Source: an uncultured Oscillospiraceae bacterium
GTDB lineage: Bacteria; Bacillota; Clostridia; Oscillospirales; Ruminococcaceae
Length of the DNA: 11,550 nucleotides
Assembly: GCA_910578255.1 (NCBI GenBank)
Contig: CAJTQM010000013.1
Location: 39,321-50,870 of the forward strand
Direction of reading: 5' to 3'
Notes under the pieces: model-generated
Seen by the model: only the letters and a program-made list of their open reading frames with translations
What the model was told of the DNA's origin: nothing
Database searches by the model: none
Translations under genes and position numbers: made by a program
Shown: positions 1-6,526 of the stretch, one piece after another
Numbering within the stretch: position 1 is the first letter of the stretch
Layout of the letters: the number at the start of each line of letters is the position of its first letter

Positions 1-83
1 CGGGGCGCCAGAGGATTCGCGTCCCATTTAATGGCGTTGCGGCCAACGCGCTCCCATACCTTATCAAAATCATATTTTCCCAT
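1..83 (-). CDS. Partial MalY/PatB-like PLP-dependent C-S lyase/aminotransferase, N-terminus only
   Basis: The gene starts at an ATG at 81-83 on the minus strand and runs off the left edge of the window, so only 27 codons are visible. They begin MGKYDFDKVWERVGRNAIKW and go on to DANPLAPR. The pattern FDx(I/V)x-R-x(4-5)-N-x-(I/M/L)-KWD is how MalY/PatB-family fold-type I PLP enzymes usually begin. Those enzymes cleave cystathionine or cysteine-type C-S bonds and some also transaminate. A purine-rich AAAGG (97-101) lies 13 bases upstream, slightly far. An in-frame GTG four codons earlier is only two bases from that site, so the ATG is preferred. The PLP lysine and all catalytic residues lie outside the window. 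The family call therefore rests on a short N-terminal match. Confidence 0.5.
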   Translation of the reverse strand, partial: MGKYDFDKVWERVGRNAIKWDANPLAP

Positions 84-122
84 TTTTTTGACACGACCTT
101 TCTTAAAATCAGGACCTTTATT

Positions 123-178
123 TTTTCGCCTGCGATGGCCGAAAAACGATGGAACAAAGAAATCGGCCGCAGCGAAAA
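123..178. repeat. Long imperfect inverted repeat (stem-loop)
   Basis: The left arm (about TTTTCGCcTGCgatGGCCGA, small letters bulged) pairs with TCGGCCGCAGCGAAAA on the right. About 16 base pairs form around a loop of roughly 20 bases. The element lies in the leader region of the minus-strand gene that starts at 83 and directly abuts two further inverted repeats. It may be an RNA structure in that leader or part of a dispersed repeat. No known riboswitch signature (S-box, T-box) was recognised. Confidence 0.45.
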
Positions 179-179
179 T

Positions 180-200
180 CCTGTCCGCAAAGCGGACAGG
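180..200. repeat. Perfect 9-bp inverted repeat with 3-base loop
   Basis: CCTGTCCGC, AAA, GCGGACAGG: nine perfectly paired, GC-rich base pairs with a three-base loop. It is the middle of three back-to-back inverted repeats between 123 and 232. There is no U-run directly after it on either strand, so alone it is not a classical intrinsic terminator. Read with the adjoining palindrome, the pair could act as a compound terminator or as a repeat unit. Confidence 0.6.
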
Positions 201-232
201 GGTATAAAAAAAGCCATGGCTTTTTTTATACC
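201..232. terminator. Perfect 32-bp palindrome, possible bidirectional terminator
   Basis: Bases 201-232 equal their own reverse complement with no mismatch. Each half is GGTATAAAAAAAGCCA or its complement, giving a short GC core flanked by runs of seven A and seven T. Either strand would form a hairpin with U-rich flanks, as in a bidirectional intrinsic terminator. The position is odd for that job: the minus-strand gene that starts at 83 lies just downstream, and nhaC already has a stronger terminator at 381-417. Attenuation of the downstream gene or a dispersed palindromic repeat are equally possible. Confidence 0.4.
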
Positions 233-303
233 AACCATCATAAAGTCTATCAGATTTCGTGCTTTTTGTAAATAAAGTCCTGCTCGAATTGACAAAAACA
301 TTA

Positions 304-309
304 ATTATA
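304..309 (-). promoter_or_regulatory. Weak promoter candidate for the minus-strand gene at 1-83
   Basis: A perfect TATAAT lies on the minus strand at 309-304. The hexamer 17 bases upstream (TAAACT, 332-327) matches the -35 consensus at only three positions. If used, transcription would start near 297, giving a leader of about 210 bases that contains all three inverted repeats. The region 233-380 shows no other gene or clear signal. Confidence 0.25.
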
Positions 310-380
310 CTGCCGCATATTCGTGCAGTTTAACGAAGATAGAAAGCTTGAAGAGGATCATCAGCCAACGCTGGAACAAC

Positions 381-417
381 AAAAAGAGCCTGCTTCGGAC
401 AAAAAGCAGGCTCTTTT
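381..417 (-). terminator. Intrinsic terminator of nhaC
   Basis: An AAAAGAGCCTGCTT arm (382-395) pairs perfectly over 14 bases with AAGCAGGCTCTTTT (404-417), with an eight-base loop. In the minus-strand transcript the stem is followed by a U-rich tail, CTCTTTTTG. It begins 18 bases after the nhaC stop codon, as expected for a rho-independent terminator. Its symmetric A/T flanks mean it could also stop transcription coming from the left. Confidence 0.85.
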
Positions 418-434
418 ATCAAATGTTTACCGGT

Positions 435-1973
435 TTATTCTTCAGCGCCGGGGAAAAGGCGGGGAAGGATCAAAAGCGCCACGATAAGCAAAAGGAAGAA
501 AACACCCAGGGACAGGGGCAGATAGACCGAATACCCCAACTTTACCGAGAATCCTGCGACCAGATAGGCGACCACTGCACAGCTGGCCACCGTAAGCGCA
601 TAGGGAATCTGGGTGACGACATGTCGCATGAGTTCGCAACCCGACGAGGTGGAGGAAAGGATAACCACATCGGAAATGGGGGAGATTTGGTCGCCGAAAA
701 CCGAACCGGCCAACACGGCGGACAAGGAAAGCACGGTCATTTCCGGGGCGAGAGTGTCACAGATGGTGACAACAATGGGGATCAGGATGCCGAACGTCCC
801 CCAGGAGGTACCGGTGGCAAAGGCCAAAAGCCCGGCCACGATCATAGCAATGGCGGGAAGCAGCGGCACCGGAATGCCCGAATCGCGTACGATTCTCGCC
901 ACATATTCCCCAGTGCCCAAATAGCTGCGGCAAACGCTGCTGATGCTCCAGGCCAGGGTCAGGATAACGCTGGCGCCAACCATGGATTTTACACCGTCGT
1001 TAAAGGCTTTAAAAAATTCCGCCATCGGCATAATCCGGCGGGGGATAAACAGGAAAAAGGCCACAAGCAACGCGCCGGCGCCGCCTAACGCCAAAGCGGT
1101 GGGCGCGTCGGTTTTGCCGAATGCCTCGGTCAGGCTCAAACTCTCGGACCAGAAGTCGCCCACATACAGCATAGCAAGAATCGAAAAAACAAGCAGCGCT
1201 GCAATGGGAACGGCCAAATCCCAGACGCGTCCTTTTGAGGAGGTCTGCATCCGGCTGATTTCGTTTTCCGTTTCCTTTGTATCACAAACGCCGCAGCGGC
1301 GAGCTTTGTTTTCCGCCTGCGCCATGGGGCCATAATCCCCTTTTTTGCGGACGCAGATCCAGAACACCATAAAAATTGTGCCGACAGCGTAAAAGTTCAA
1401 AGGTGCGGCGTGCAAAAAAGCCTGCATTCCGCCCATGTCTCCCTGTGCAGGAATGTAGGACATAACCGAAGCGGCCCAGGAGGAGATCGGCGCCAGAATC
1501 GCCATGGAAGCGGCCATCATGTCGACGATGTAGGAAAGCTTTTCCCGGGAAATGCGAAATCGGTCGGTTACCGGGCGCATAACGGTGCCGCTGGTGATAC
1601 AGTTAAAATAATCGTCTAAAAATAAGCATGCAGAAAAAGCAGCGGTGGCGGTTAAGGCAGACCGGCGGCTTTTGAAGCGCCCCTGGGACCAGCTGGCATA
1701 AGCGCTGGAACCACCGGCTTTGGTAATCACGGCAACCAATCCGCCTAAAAGGGAGAGAAAAACGATCATGGCGGCGTTTTCGCCCAGCTTTTCGGTCATG
1801 ATGCCAACCGCGGTGGGAAAGCATTCGATGATGCTCAGCTGGTTACACAGCACATAAATCACCGTGCCGGATAAAATGCCGCAGATCAGGGAAAAAATCA
1901 CTTCCTTCGTAATGACCGCCAAAACAATGGCCACAATCGGCGGGAGAATCGACCAGATGCCTACGTCCTGCAT
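435..1973 (-). CDS. nhaC: NhaC-family Na+/H+ antiporter
   Basis: The product is a polytopic inner-membrane protein of 512 residues, the usual size for the NhaC family (Pfam Na_H_antiporter, PF03553), which exchanges Na+ for H+. Family hallmarks are visible in order: FLDDYFNCITSGTVMRPVTD (about 118-137), APISSWAA, ATGTSWGTFGILIPI, and FGDQISPISDVVILSS near the C-terminus. The last motif commonly reads FGDHCSPISDTTI, so Gln replaces the usual His here; specificity could differ and the substrate (Na+, or another cation or organic exchange) is not proven. The ATG at 1973 is chosen because AAGGAGG lies eight bases upstream; a reading frame 16 codons longer would place that site inside the gene. 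It is a single-gene unit with its own promoter and terminator, divergent from the Mrp/MBH-like operon. Confidence 0.92.
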   Translation of the reverse strand: MQDVGIWSILPPIVAIVLAVITKEVIFSLICGILSGTVIYVLCNQLSIIECFPTAVGIMTEKLGENAAMIVFLSLLGGLVAVITKAGGSSAYASWSQGRFKSRRSALTATAAFSACLFLDDYFNCITSGTVMRPVTDRFRISREKLSYIVDMMAASMAILAPISSWAASVMSYIPAQGDMGGMQAFLHAAPLNFYAVGTIFMVFWICVRKKGDYGPMAQAENKARRCGVCDTKETENEISRMQTSSKGRVWDLAVPIAALLVFSILAMLYVGDFWSESLSLTEAFGKTDAPTALALGGAGALLVAFFLFIPRRIMPMAEFFKAFNDGVKSMVGASVILTLAWSISSVCRSYLGTGEYVARIVRDSGIPVPLLPAIAMIVAGLLAFATGTSWGTFGILIPIVVTICDTLAPEMTVLSLSAVLAGSVFGDQISPISDVVILSSTSSGCELMRHVVTQIPYALTVASCAVVAYLVAGFSVKLGYSVYLPLSLGVFFLLLIVALLILPRLFPGAEE

Positions 1974-2030
1974 AAGCAACGCCTCCTTGGTAAAATAAGC
2001 GAGGAACCGCCTCCCCGTCAAAACGATGTT

Positions 2031-2059
2031 ATTATAACATCATAAAACAACTTTGTAAA
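2031..2059 (-). promoter_or_regulatory. Sigma-A-type promoter of nhaC
   Basis: On the minus strand TTTACA (2059-2054) is followed after exactly 17 bases by a perfect TATAAT (2036-2031). Transcription would start near 2024, leaving a leader of about 50 bases before the nhaC ATG. One mismatch in each-strand consensus terms (TTTACA against TTGACA) makes this a strong vegetative promoter. Confidence 0.75.
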
Positions 2060-2259
2060 CACAATTTGCAGGATTTGATGCATTTTCTAAAATATCGTCG
2101 ACATATCATGGATTGGACCGATTTTTTAGAAATATTGTATAGTTTTTCCAGAGAGCAGCGGATTGCTTTTTCTGTTCAATGCAATTCGATCAGCAGAAAT
2201 TTACCATTTGTTCATAAAAAAGAGGTAGTTTTTCCATGTTTTGTTGTGAATCTTTCTGC
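2060..2259. other. AT-rich divergent intergenic spacer without a supported gene
   Basis: This AT-rich stretch separates the nhaC promoter from the promoter region of the mnhE operon. An open frame of 73 codons spans 2066-2287 on the plus strand. It has no convincing ribosome binding site, no recognisable domain and it runs into the promoter, so it is not called. No tRNA, riboswitch or other RNA was recognised. Confidence 0.6.
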
Positions 2260-2288
2260 TTGTCTCTTTACAAGGCTTGTGATATAGT
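2260..2288 (+). promoter_or_regulatory. Probable promoter of the mnhE operon
   Basis: TTGTCT (2260-2265) and TATAGT (2283-2288) are separated by 17 bases. The -10 is preceded by TGA, which makes it an extended -10 element, typical of Gram-positive promoters. Transcription would begin near 2295, about 70 bases before the mnhE start. A weaker alternative (TTCTGA 2301-2306, 17 bases, TATGCT 2324-2329) would overlap the inverted repeat described next. Confidence 0.5.
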
Positions 2289-2306
2289 AATTTGGGTTTC
2301 TTCTGA

Positions 2307-2338
2307 CATACCTATTAAATAGGTATGCTACCTATAGG
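2307..2338. promoter_or_regulatory. Candidate operator: perfect 10-1-10 inverted repeat plus an extra half-site
   Basis: CATACCTATT and AATAGGTATG flank a single A at 2317, giving a perfect 21-bp dyad. Immediately after it, at 2331-2338, is the 8-bp palindrome CCTATAGG, so ACCTAT occurs twice forward (2310-2315, 2330-2335) and its complement once as ATAGGT (2319-2324). The site lies between the predicted promoter and mnhE, a typical place for a dimeric repressor. The regulator cannot be named from sequence; no regulator gene is in the window. A short RNA hairpin (8 bp, five-base loop) is the alternative. Confidence 0.5.
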
Positions 2339-2363
2339 GAAAAAACGTAGTTGAGGTGGTCGA

Positions 2364-2822
2364 ATGTTCGTTCTGCTTTTTGTTCTGTGGATTTTGTTCA
2401 ATGGAAAAATTACGCTGGAAATCTGCCTTTTTGGCCTGGTGATTTCCGGTGCGATTTACCTGTTTGCCATTAAAATGCTGGATTATGATCCCAAGAAGGA
2501 ATGGCTGCTTTTAAAAAAAGCCGGCGGGATTCTTCACTTTCTGCTGGTGCTTTTACGGGATATTATTAAAGCCAGCTTCCATGTGATCGGGGTAATTCTC
2601 TCCCCGAAAAAGGAGATTAATCCGAAGCTTGTGTTCTTTTACACGGATCTGACTACCAATTTTGGCAGGGTCGGTCTGGCCAATGCGATTACCCTCACGC
2701 CGGGAACGATTACGGTATTTTGCGAGCACGAATTGTTTTGTGTCCACGCGTTGGATACGGCCAGCCAGTCGGATGTGGATGATTCCCAGTTTATGCATCT
2801 GTTGAAAAAATTGGAGGGTTAA
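2364..2822 (+). CDS. mnhE: Mrp/MBH antiporter subunit E (MnhE/MbhA-like)
   Basis: The 152-residue membrane protein opens the operon. Two hydrophobic segments lie near the N-terminus (about 1-36), another around 55-80, then a soluble C-terminal domain. The family signature ANAITLTPGT (106-115) identifies MNHE (PF01899). MnhE is an essential small subunit at the interface of Mrp antiporters; in archaeal membrane-bound hydrogenase the counterpart is MbhA. The ATG is preceded by GAGGTGG (2353-2359). The stop codon lies three bases before the next start, so the gene is translationally linked to mnhF. The order E-F-G at the head of the operon matches mbhABC and differs from classical mrp operons, which begin with mrpA. 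Confidence 0.9.
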   Translation: MFVLLFVLWILFNGKITLEICLFGLVISGAIYLFAIKMLDYDPKKEWLLLKKAGGILHFLLVLLRDIIKASFHVIGVILSPKKEINPKLVFFYTDLTTNFGRVGLANAITLTPGTITVFCEHELFCVHALDTASQSDVDDSQFMHLLKKLEG

Positions 2823-2825
2823 AAG

Positions 2826-3134
2826 ATGAAGGATTTTACCAGCATGTTTTTGTTGGGATCGGTGATTTTTTTGTCGGTCCTGATTTTCTTCTGTATGATC
2901 CGCGCGATTAAAGGCCCCCGTTTTACCGACCGGGTGGTGGCGGGCAATATGATCAGTACGATGATTATCGTCATTTTGTCTATTCTTTCGGTTTACAAAA
3001 ACGAACCCTTTTTAATCGACGTGGCGATTGTATACGCCATGCTGAGTTTTATTATGGTCGTCGTGCTCTGCCGTCTGGTCATCGTCCGCCGCAGAGTACA
3101 CGAAAAGGAGGAGCAGGAAAATGGAAATCGTTAG
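2826..3134 (+). CDS. mnhF: Mrp/MBH antiporter subunit F (MnhF/MbhB-like)
   Basis: This 102-residue protein has three predicted membrane helices, as in MrpF_PhaF (PF04066). Two family motifs are plain: GPRFTDRVVAGN with Asp35 after the first helix, and IDVAIVYAMLSF with Asp65 in the third helix. Subunit F packs with E and G in the Mrp complex and is required for antiport. The start has GGAGG (2813-2817) eight bases upstream, lying inside the end of mnhE. The last 14 bases overlap mnhG, and the mnhG ribosome binding site lies within this gene. Confidence 0.9.
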   Translation: MKDFTSMFLLGSVIFLSVLIFFCMIRAIKGPRFTDRVVAGNMISTMIIVILSILSVYKNEPFLIDVAIVYAMLSFIMVVVLCRLVIVRRRVHEKEEQENGNR

Positions 3135-3441
3135 AATCACGGCGGGAATTCTTCTGATCGGCTTGGGTCTTTTCGTCTACGCGGTAGCCGCCTTTGGGCT
3201 GTTTCGCTTTAAGTATGTTCTCAACCGAATGCACGCCGCCGCGCTGGGAGACACGCTGGGCATTTTGTTTGTTCTGCTGGGGTTGATCCTCTTGACGGGA
3301 TGGGGCTTTCACGCTCTGCGCATGGGGCTGATCATCGCCTTTTTGTGGCTTGCAAGTCCGGTTTCCAGCCATCTTTTGGCAAAGGCGGAGTTTGTGACCT
3401 TTAAACATATCAAATCCGAATGCGAGGTGGTTGAGAAATGA
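3121..3441 (+). CDS. mnhG: Mrp/MBH antiporter subunit G (MnhG/MbhC-like)
   Basis: A 106-residue protein with three hydrophobic helices, matching PhaG_MnhG_YufB (PF03334). The signature RMHAAALGDTLG (36-47) corresponds to the family's RLHAATKADTLG-like motif; Gly43-Asp44 keeps the Asp. It joins subunits E and F in one membrane module of the antiporter. AAGGAGG (3105-3111) lies nine bases before the ATG. The stop overlaps the next start as ATGA. Confidence 0.9.
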   Translation: MEIVRITAGILLIGLGLFVYAVAAFGLFRFKYVLNRMHAAALGDTLGILFVLLGLILLTGWGFHALRMGLIIAFLWLASPVSSHLLAKAEFVTFKHIKSECEVVEK

Positions 3442-3692
3442 GACTGGCTCTGGAACTGATCCTGCCGATTTTGCTGATTATCTGCGCTTTGGCTGTGACC
3501 TTTTCAAAAAGGCTTTTGGTGTCTGTGGTGATTTTTACCTCCTTTAGCCTGATTATGTCGGTGATTTGGGTGCTTTTGGAAAGCCCGGATCTGGCCATTA
3601 CCGAAGCGGCGGTGGGCGCAGGGGTCAGCGGACTGCTGCTTGTTTATACGCTGAAAAAAATCCACGCGCTGAAGGGAACGAGTGATGAATAA
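3438..3692 (+). CDS. mbhD: MbhD-like subunit (DUF4040), detached piece of MrpA
   Basis: The product has 84 residues and three hydrophobic segments. ESPDLAITEAAVGAG (48-62), with acidic residues Glu48, Asp51 and Glu56 in and near the membrane, identifies the MbhD/DUF4040 family (PF13244). In classical Mrp this domain is part of the C-terminal half of MrpA; in archaeal MBH it is the separate subunit MbhD, as here. It is thought to form part of the ion path next to the antiporter subunits. GAGGTGG (3424-3430) sits seven bases ahead of the ATG. The start overlaps the mnhG stop by four bases and the end overlaps the next gene. Confidence 0.85.
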   Translation: MRLALELILPILLIICALAVTFSKRLLVSVVIFTSFSLIMSVIWVLLESPDLAITEAAVGAGVSGLLLVYTLKKIHALKGTSDE

Positions 3693-4632
3693 GATGGCCA
3701 GAGTAAAAAAGGAAAAAAAGACCCCCTGGCAGCGGTTCTGCGCCTGGGTTAACGGCGACGCTCAAGAAAAAAGTCTGCTGCCGGCCGAGCCGCCCAAACT
3801 CAAAAAGAAAAAGGCAGTCAAGCCCCAACAGAAAAAGGCGGCTGCCCCGAAAAAAGAATGGATGGGCCTTACCCGCTTTGACCATATTTACCGGGTGTGC
3901 GCCGTGTTCATCGGTGTGGTGATTGTCACGGTGCTGATGATTACGGTCGTGCAGCTGCCGCTGTTCGGCAGCCCGGATAACCCGGCGGACAACGAAGTGG
4001 TAGAGCGGTACGTGGAGGACGGGCTGAAAGAAACCGGCGCGGTCAATATGGTCGCCGGAATGATTCTGGATTACCGTGCTTTCGATACCTTCGGAGAATC
4101 GTCGGTGCTGTTTTTGGCGGTGACCTGCGTGACCATGCTTTTGATGCGCGACCGCAACAACACCGATAAAGACGAGGATTTGTTAACGGCCAGAGAGCAC
4201 ATTGTCGAAGGGCACGAGGAGGATATCATCCTCATACAAATCGCCAAGCTGATCATTCCCTGTGTGCTGGTCTATGGCATCTATGTGGTGCTCAACGGGC
4301 ATTTGTCCCCCGGCGGCGGATTTTCCGGCGGCACGATTATGGGGTCGGCGCTGATTTTGTTCGCTGTTTCCTTCGGTATGATCCGGATGAGCCGGTTTTT
4401 TAGCTACAGCACCTTCCGCAAGATCACCTCGTCGGCCTTGATGGTCTACGCCGCTTCCAAGGCGTATTCCTTCTTCACCGGCGCCAATCACCTGGAGTCC
4501 CATATTCCGCTGGGAACCCCCGGCGCGATTTTAAGTTCCGGTCTCATCCTAGTTTTGGATATCTGCGTCGGCATTGTGGTGGCCTGCACCATGTATGGAT
4601 TTTATGCGCTGTTCACAAAGGGGGAGTTGTAA
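3685..4632 (+). CDS. MbhE-MnhB fusion subunit with Lys-rich N-terminal extension
   Basis: Three parts are visible in 315 residues. Residues 1 to about 58 are hydrophilic and strongly basic, rich in KK/KKK and Pro/Ala, probably cytoplasmic. Residues about 65-165 are MbhE-like (MrpA C-terminal type): one helix, an extracytoplasmic loop with ETGAVN (about 116-121), YRAFDTFGE (130-138) and a second helix. From about 180 the chain is MnhB (PF04039), with NGHLSPGGGFSGG at 204-216 and four helices. MBH operons encode MbhE and MbhF as separate proteins, so this is a fusion of neighbours. The ATG at 3685 is chosen because GAAGGGA lies seven bases upstream; GTG at 3682 and ATG at 3694 are alternatives. 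It overlaps mbhD by eight bases and mnhC by one. Confidence 0.85.
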   Translation: MNKMARVKKEKKTPWQRFCAWVNGDAQEKSLLPAEPPKLKKKKAVKPQQKKAAAPKKEWMGLTRFDHIYRVCAVFIGVVIVTVLMITVVQLPLFGSPDNPADNEVVERYVEDGLKETGAVNMVAGMILDYRAFDTFGESSVLFLAVTCVTMLLMRDRNNTDKDEDLLTAREHIVEGHEEDIILIQIAKLIIPCVLVYGIYVVLNGHLSPGGGFSGGTIMGSALILFAVSFGMIRMSRFFSYSTFRKITSSALMVYAASKAYSFFTGANHLESHIPLGTPGAILSSGLILVLDICVGIVVACTMYGFYALFTKGEL

Positions 4633-5006
4633 TGGAAAACCTGCTGATCAATCACTATGAGGTGGCGGCGGTCATCCTTTTTGGCATTGGTTTTTTAAAC
4701 CTTCTTTTGCAGAACAATCTGGTGAAAAAAGTTATTGGATTTGGCATTATGGATAACGCGGTCTATCTGTTTTTGGCGTCCCAGGGCTATATCGAAGGGC
4801 GTCTTGCGCCGATTTTGGTCGGGGAGACAGCCCGCGCGGCAGATTACATCAACCCCATCCCCGCCGGACTGGTGCTTACCGGCATTGTGGTTTCGGTAAG
4901 CGTCACCGCCTTTTCTCTGGCGTTGATCCAGCGGCTGTACCAGAAATACAAAACGGTCAACTTTGACGAAATCGTCCAGCTGGCCAGACAAAAGGGAGAT
5001 GAGTGA
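4632..5006 (+). CDS. mnhC: Mrp/MBH antiporter subunit C (NuoK-like, MnhC/MbhG)
   Basis: A 124-residue protein with three hydrophobic helices, homologous to NuoK of complex I (Oxidored_q2, PF00420). GFGIMDNAVYLFL (about 36-48) and NPIPAGLVLTGIVVSVSVTA in the third-helix region are the expected blocks. The usual DP(L/I)PQALVLTAIVI reads NPIPAGLVLTGIVV here, so the Asp and Gln-Ala are changed. The subunit normally links the small-subunit module to the MnhD-like channel. It starts in TAATG, overlapping the preceding stop by one base, with AAGGGGGAG (4618-4626) upstream. Confidence 0.9.
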   Translation: MENLLINHYEVAAVILFGIGFLNLLLQNNLVKKVIGFGIMDNAVYLFLASQGYIEGRLAPILVGETARAADYINPIPAGLVLTGIVVSVSVTAFSLALIQRLYQKYKTVNFDEIVQLARQKGDE

Positions 5007-5010
5007 ACCG

Positions 5011-6501
5011 GTGTCTTTTGTACATAATTTTCCATTTTTCAGCATTTTTATCTGCATGATTTCCGGTATTGTCACTCCGCTTTTGAAAAACGGAAAATGG
5101 GCGTACCGGCTCAGCTTGTTCGCTTGCAGTGCGGGACTGGTTCTGTCCGGCGTTTTGCTGGGAAGAATCGGACCGAGAAACGAAAGCTTCAGCTTTATGA
5201 TGGGCCATTTTCCGGCTCCTTGGGGAAATGAGTTGTCGGTGGGCCCGCTGGAGGCGGTACTGGCCACGGCCATCTGCTTTGTGATGCTGCTGGCGCTGCT
5301 GGGCGGCCGGCGGGACATTTTTGAGGATGTGCTGCCGGAAAAGCAGAAGCTTTACTTTATCATGATGGATGAAATTTTGGCGGCGCTGCTGGCCCTGACC
5401 TATACCAACGATATTTTTACCGCATACGTTTTTATCGAGATCAGCACCATTGCCGCCTGCGCCATCGTCATGGCAAAAGACAGTTCCGCCACGATGGTCG
5501 CCACCATGCGCTATCTGATTATGAGCCTGTTGGGCTCCGGCTTGGTGCTTTTGGGAATCGTGCTTTTGTACTGCATTACAGGGCACCTTTTGTTCCCCAA
5601 TTTACAGCAGCGGGTGCTGGAATTGGTGGCCACAGGTCAATACGCGATGCCGCTGACGGTGGTTGTGGGTCTGATCGTCATGGGCCTGGGGATCAAAAGC
5701 GCCATGTTCCCCTTCCACCTGTGGCTGCCGCCTGCCCACGGTTCGGCGACCACCGCCTCCAGTTCGGTTTTGTCCGGATTGGTGGTCAAGGGCTATATTA
5801 TTTTGATGATCCGTCTGTTTTATAAGGTGTTCACCATTGAGGTGATCCGCAGCCTGCGCATTACCAATATGGTTTTCCTGTTTGGCCTGGCGGGGATGAT
5901 CGTTGGCTCGGTGGGCGCCATAAAAGAGGAACATATCAAGCGGATGCTGGCCTATTCCTCGGTGGCGCAGCTGGGATATGTCTTTATGGGAATCGGCCTG
6001 GGGACCGATGTGGGCATCATGGCCGCCTGCTTCCAGATTTTGGTCCATGCCTGCACAAAACCCATGCTCTTTGGCTGTGCCAGCGCCTTAAGCGCCGGGC
6101 GGCACCACAATAAAAAGCTGTATGCCCTGCGGGGGGCCGCCTATGAAAACAAGCTGGCCGGCGTGGGCTTCACTGTGGGCGCATTGTCCATGATCGGTAT
6201 TCCGCTGTTTGGCGGCTTTGCGGCCAAGGTATTTTTCGCCAGCGCAACAATGGCGCAGCCGGTCAAAATGTGGATGACTCTGCTGACGCTGGCGCTGTCC
6301 ACGGTGCTGAACGCGCTGTACTATATCCCGGCGGTAACCGCCCTTTGGTCCAAGCCGGCCGAGGGGGAAGCGGGAGAAAAACAGCCGGCGGACCCCACCT
6401 TCGCGGTTTCGACGGTTCTTTTTATCTTGGCGGTGTTTTTCCTGGGAATTTGCTACCAGCCGGTTGTAACACTGATTCAAAATGGACTTGCGCTCTTATA
6501 A
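5011..6501 (+). CDS. mnhD: ND5/MnhD-like antiporter subunit, copy 1
   Basis: A 496-residue polytopic protein of the Proton_antipo_M family (PF00361), the fold shared by MrpD, MbhH and NuoL/M/N. Channel residues are present: Glu143 in FIEIS, Lys229 in GIKSAMFPFHLWLPPAHGSA, Lys260 in VKGYIILMIR, and H346-A-C-T-K350. IKRMLAYSSVAQLGY is the typical block between them. It is the most divergent of the four copies and the closest to NuoN/MnhD. GTG at 5011 is preferred because GGAGATGA (4995-5002) then has usable spacing. An ATG at 4999 would sit on that site and overlap mnhC by eight bases. The C-terminus has a hydrophilic Glu/Lys-rich loop before the last helix. Confidence 0.88.
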   Translation: MSFVHNFPFFSIFICMISGIVTPLLKNGKWAYRLSLFACSAGLVLSGVLLGRIGPRNESFSFMMGHFPAPWGNELSVGPLEAVLATAICFVMLLALLGGRRDIFEDVLPEKQKLYFIMMDEILAALLALTYTNDIFTAYVFIEISTIAACAIVMAKDSSATMVATMRYLIMSLLGSGLVLLGIVLLYCITGHLLFPNLQQRVLELVATGQYAMPLTVVVGLIVMGLGIKSAMFPFHLWLPPAHGSATTASSSVLSGLVVKGYIILMIRLFYKVFTIEVIRSLRITNMVFLFGLAGMIVGSVGAIKEEHIKRMLAYSSVAQLGYVFMGIGLGTDVGIMAACFQILVHACTKPMLFGCASALSAGRHHNKKLYALRGAAYENKLAGVGFTVGALSMIGIPLFGGFAAKVFFASATMAQPVKMWMTLLTLALSTVLNALYYIPAVTALWSKPAEGEAGEKQPADPTFAVSTVLFILAVFFLGICYQPVVTLIQNGLALL

Positions 6502-6526
6502 GTCCCGTTAAAGAGGTGATCAATTC

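Noticed and set aside
289..311. TTGACA and TATACT on the plus strand as a promoter
   Set aside because: The two hexamers are only 11 bases apart, too close for a sigma-A promoter, and no plus-strand gene follows.
348..1088. 246-codon open frame on the plus strand across the end of nhaC
   Set aside because: It lies antisense to the well-supported nhaC, contains the nhaC terminator, has low-complexity Gly/His/Gln/Lys-rich composition and no domain.
2066..2287. 73-codon open frame in the divergent spacer
   Set aside because: No ribosome binding site, no recognisable motif, AT-rich spacer composition, and it runs through the predicted mnhE promoter.
4695..5586. Two long minus-strand open frames of about 207-209 codons
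   Set aside because: They are antisense to mnhC and the first ND5-like gene and have the His/Gln/Arg-rich composition typical of frames opposite membrane-protein genes.
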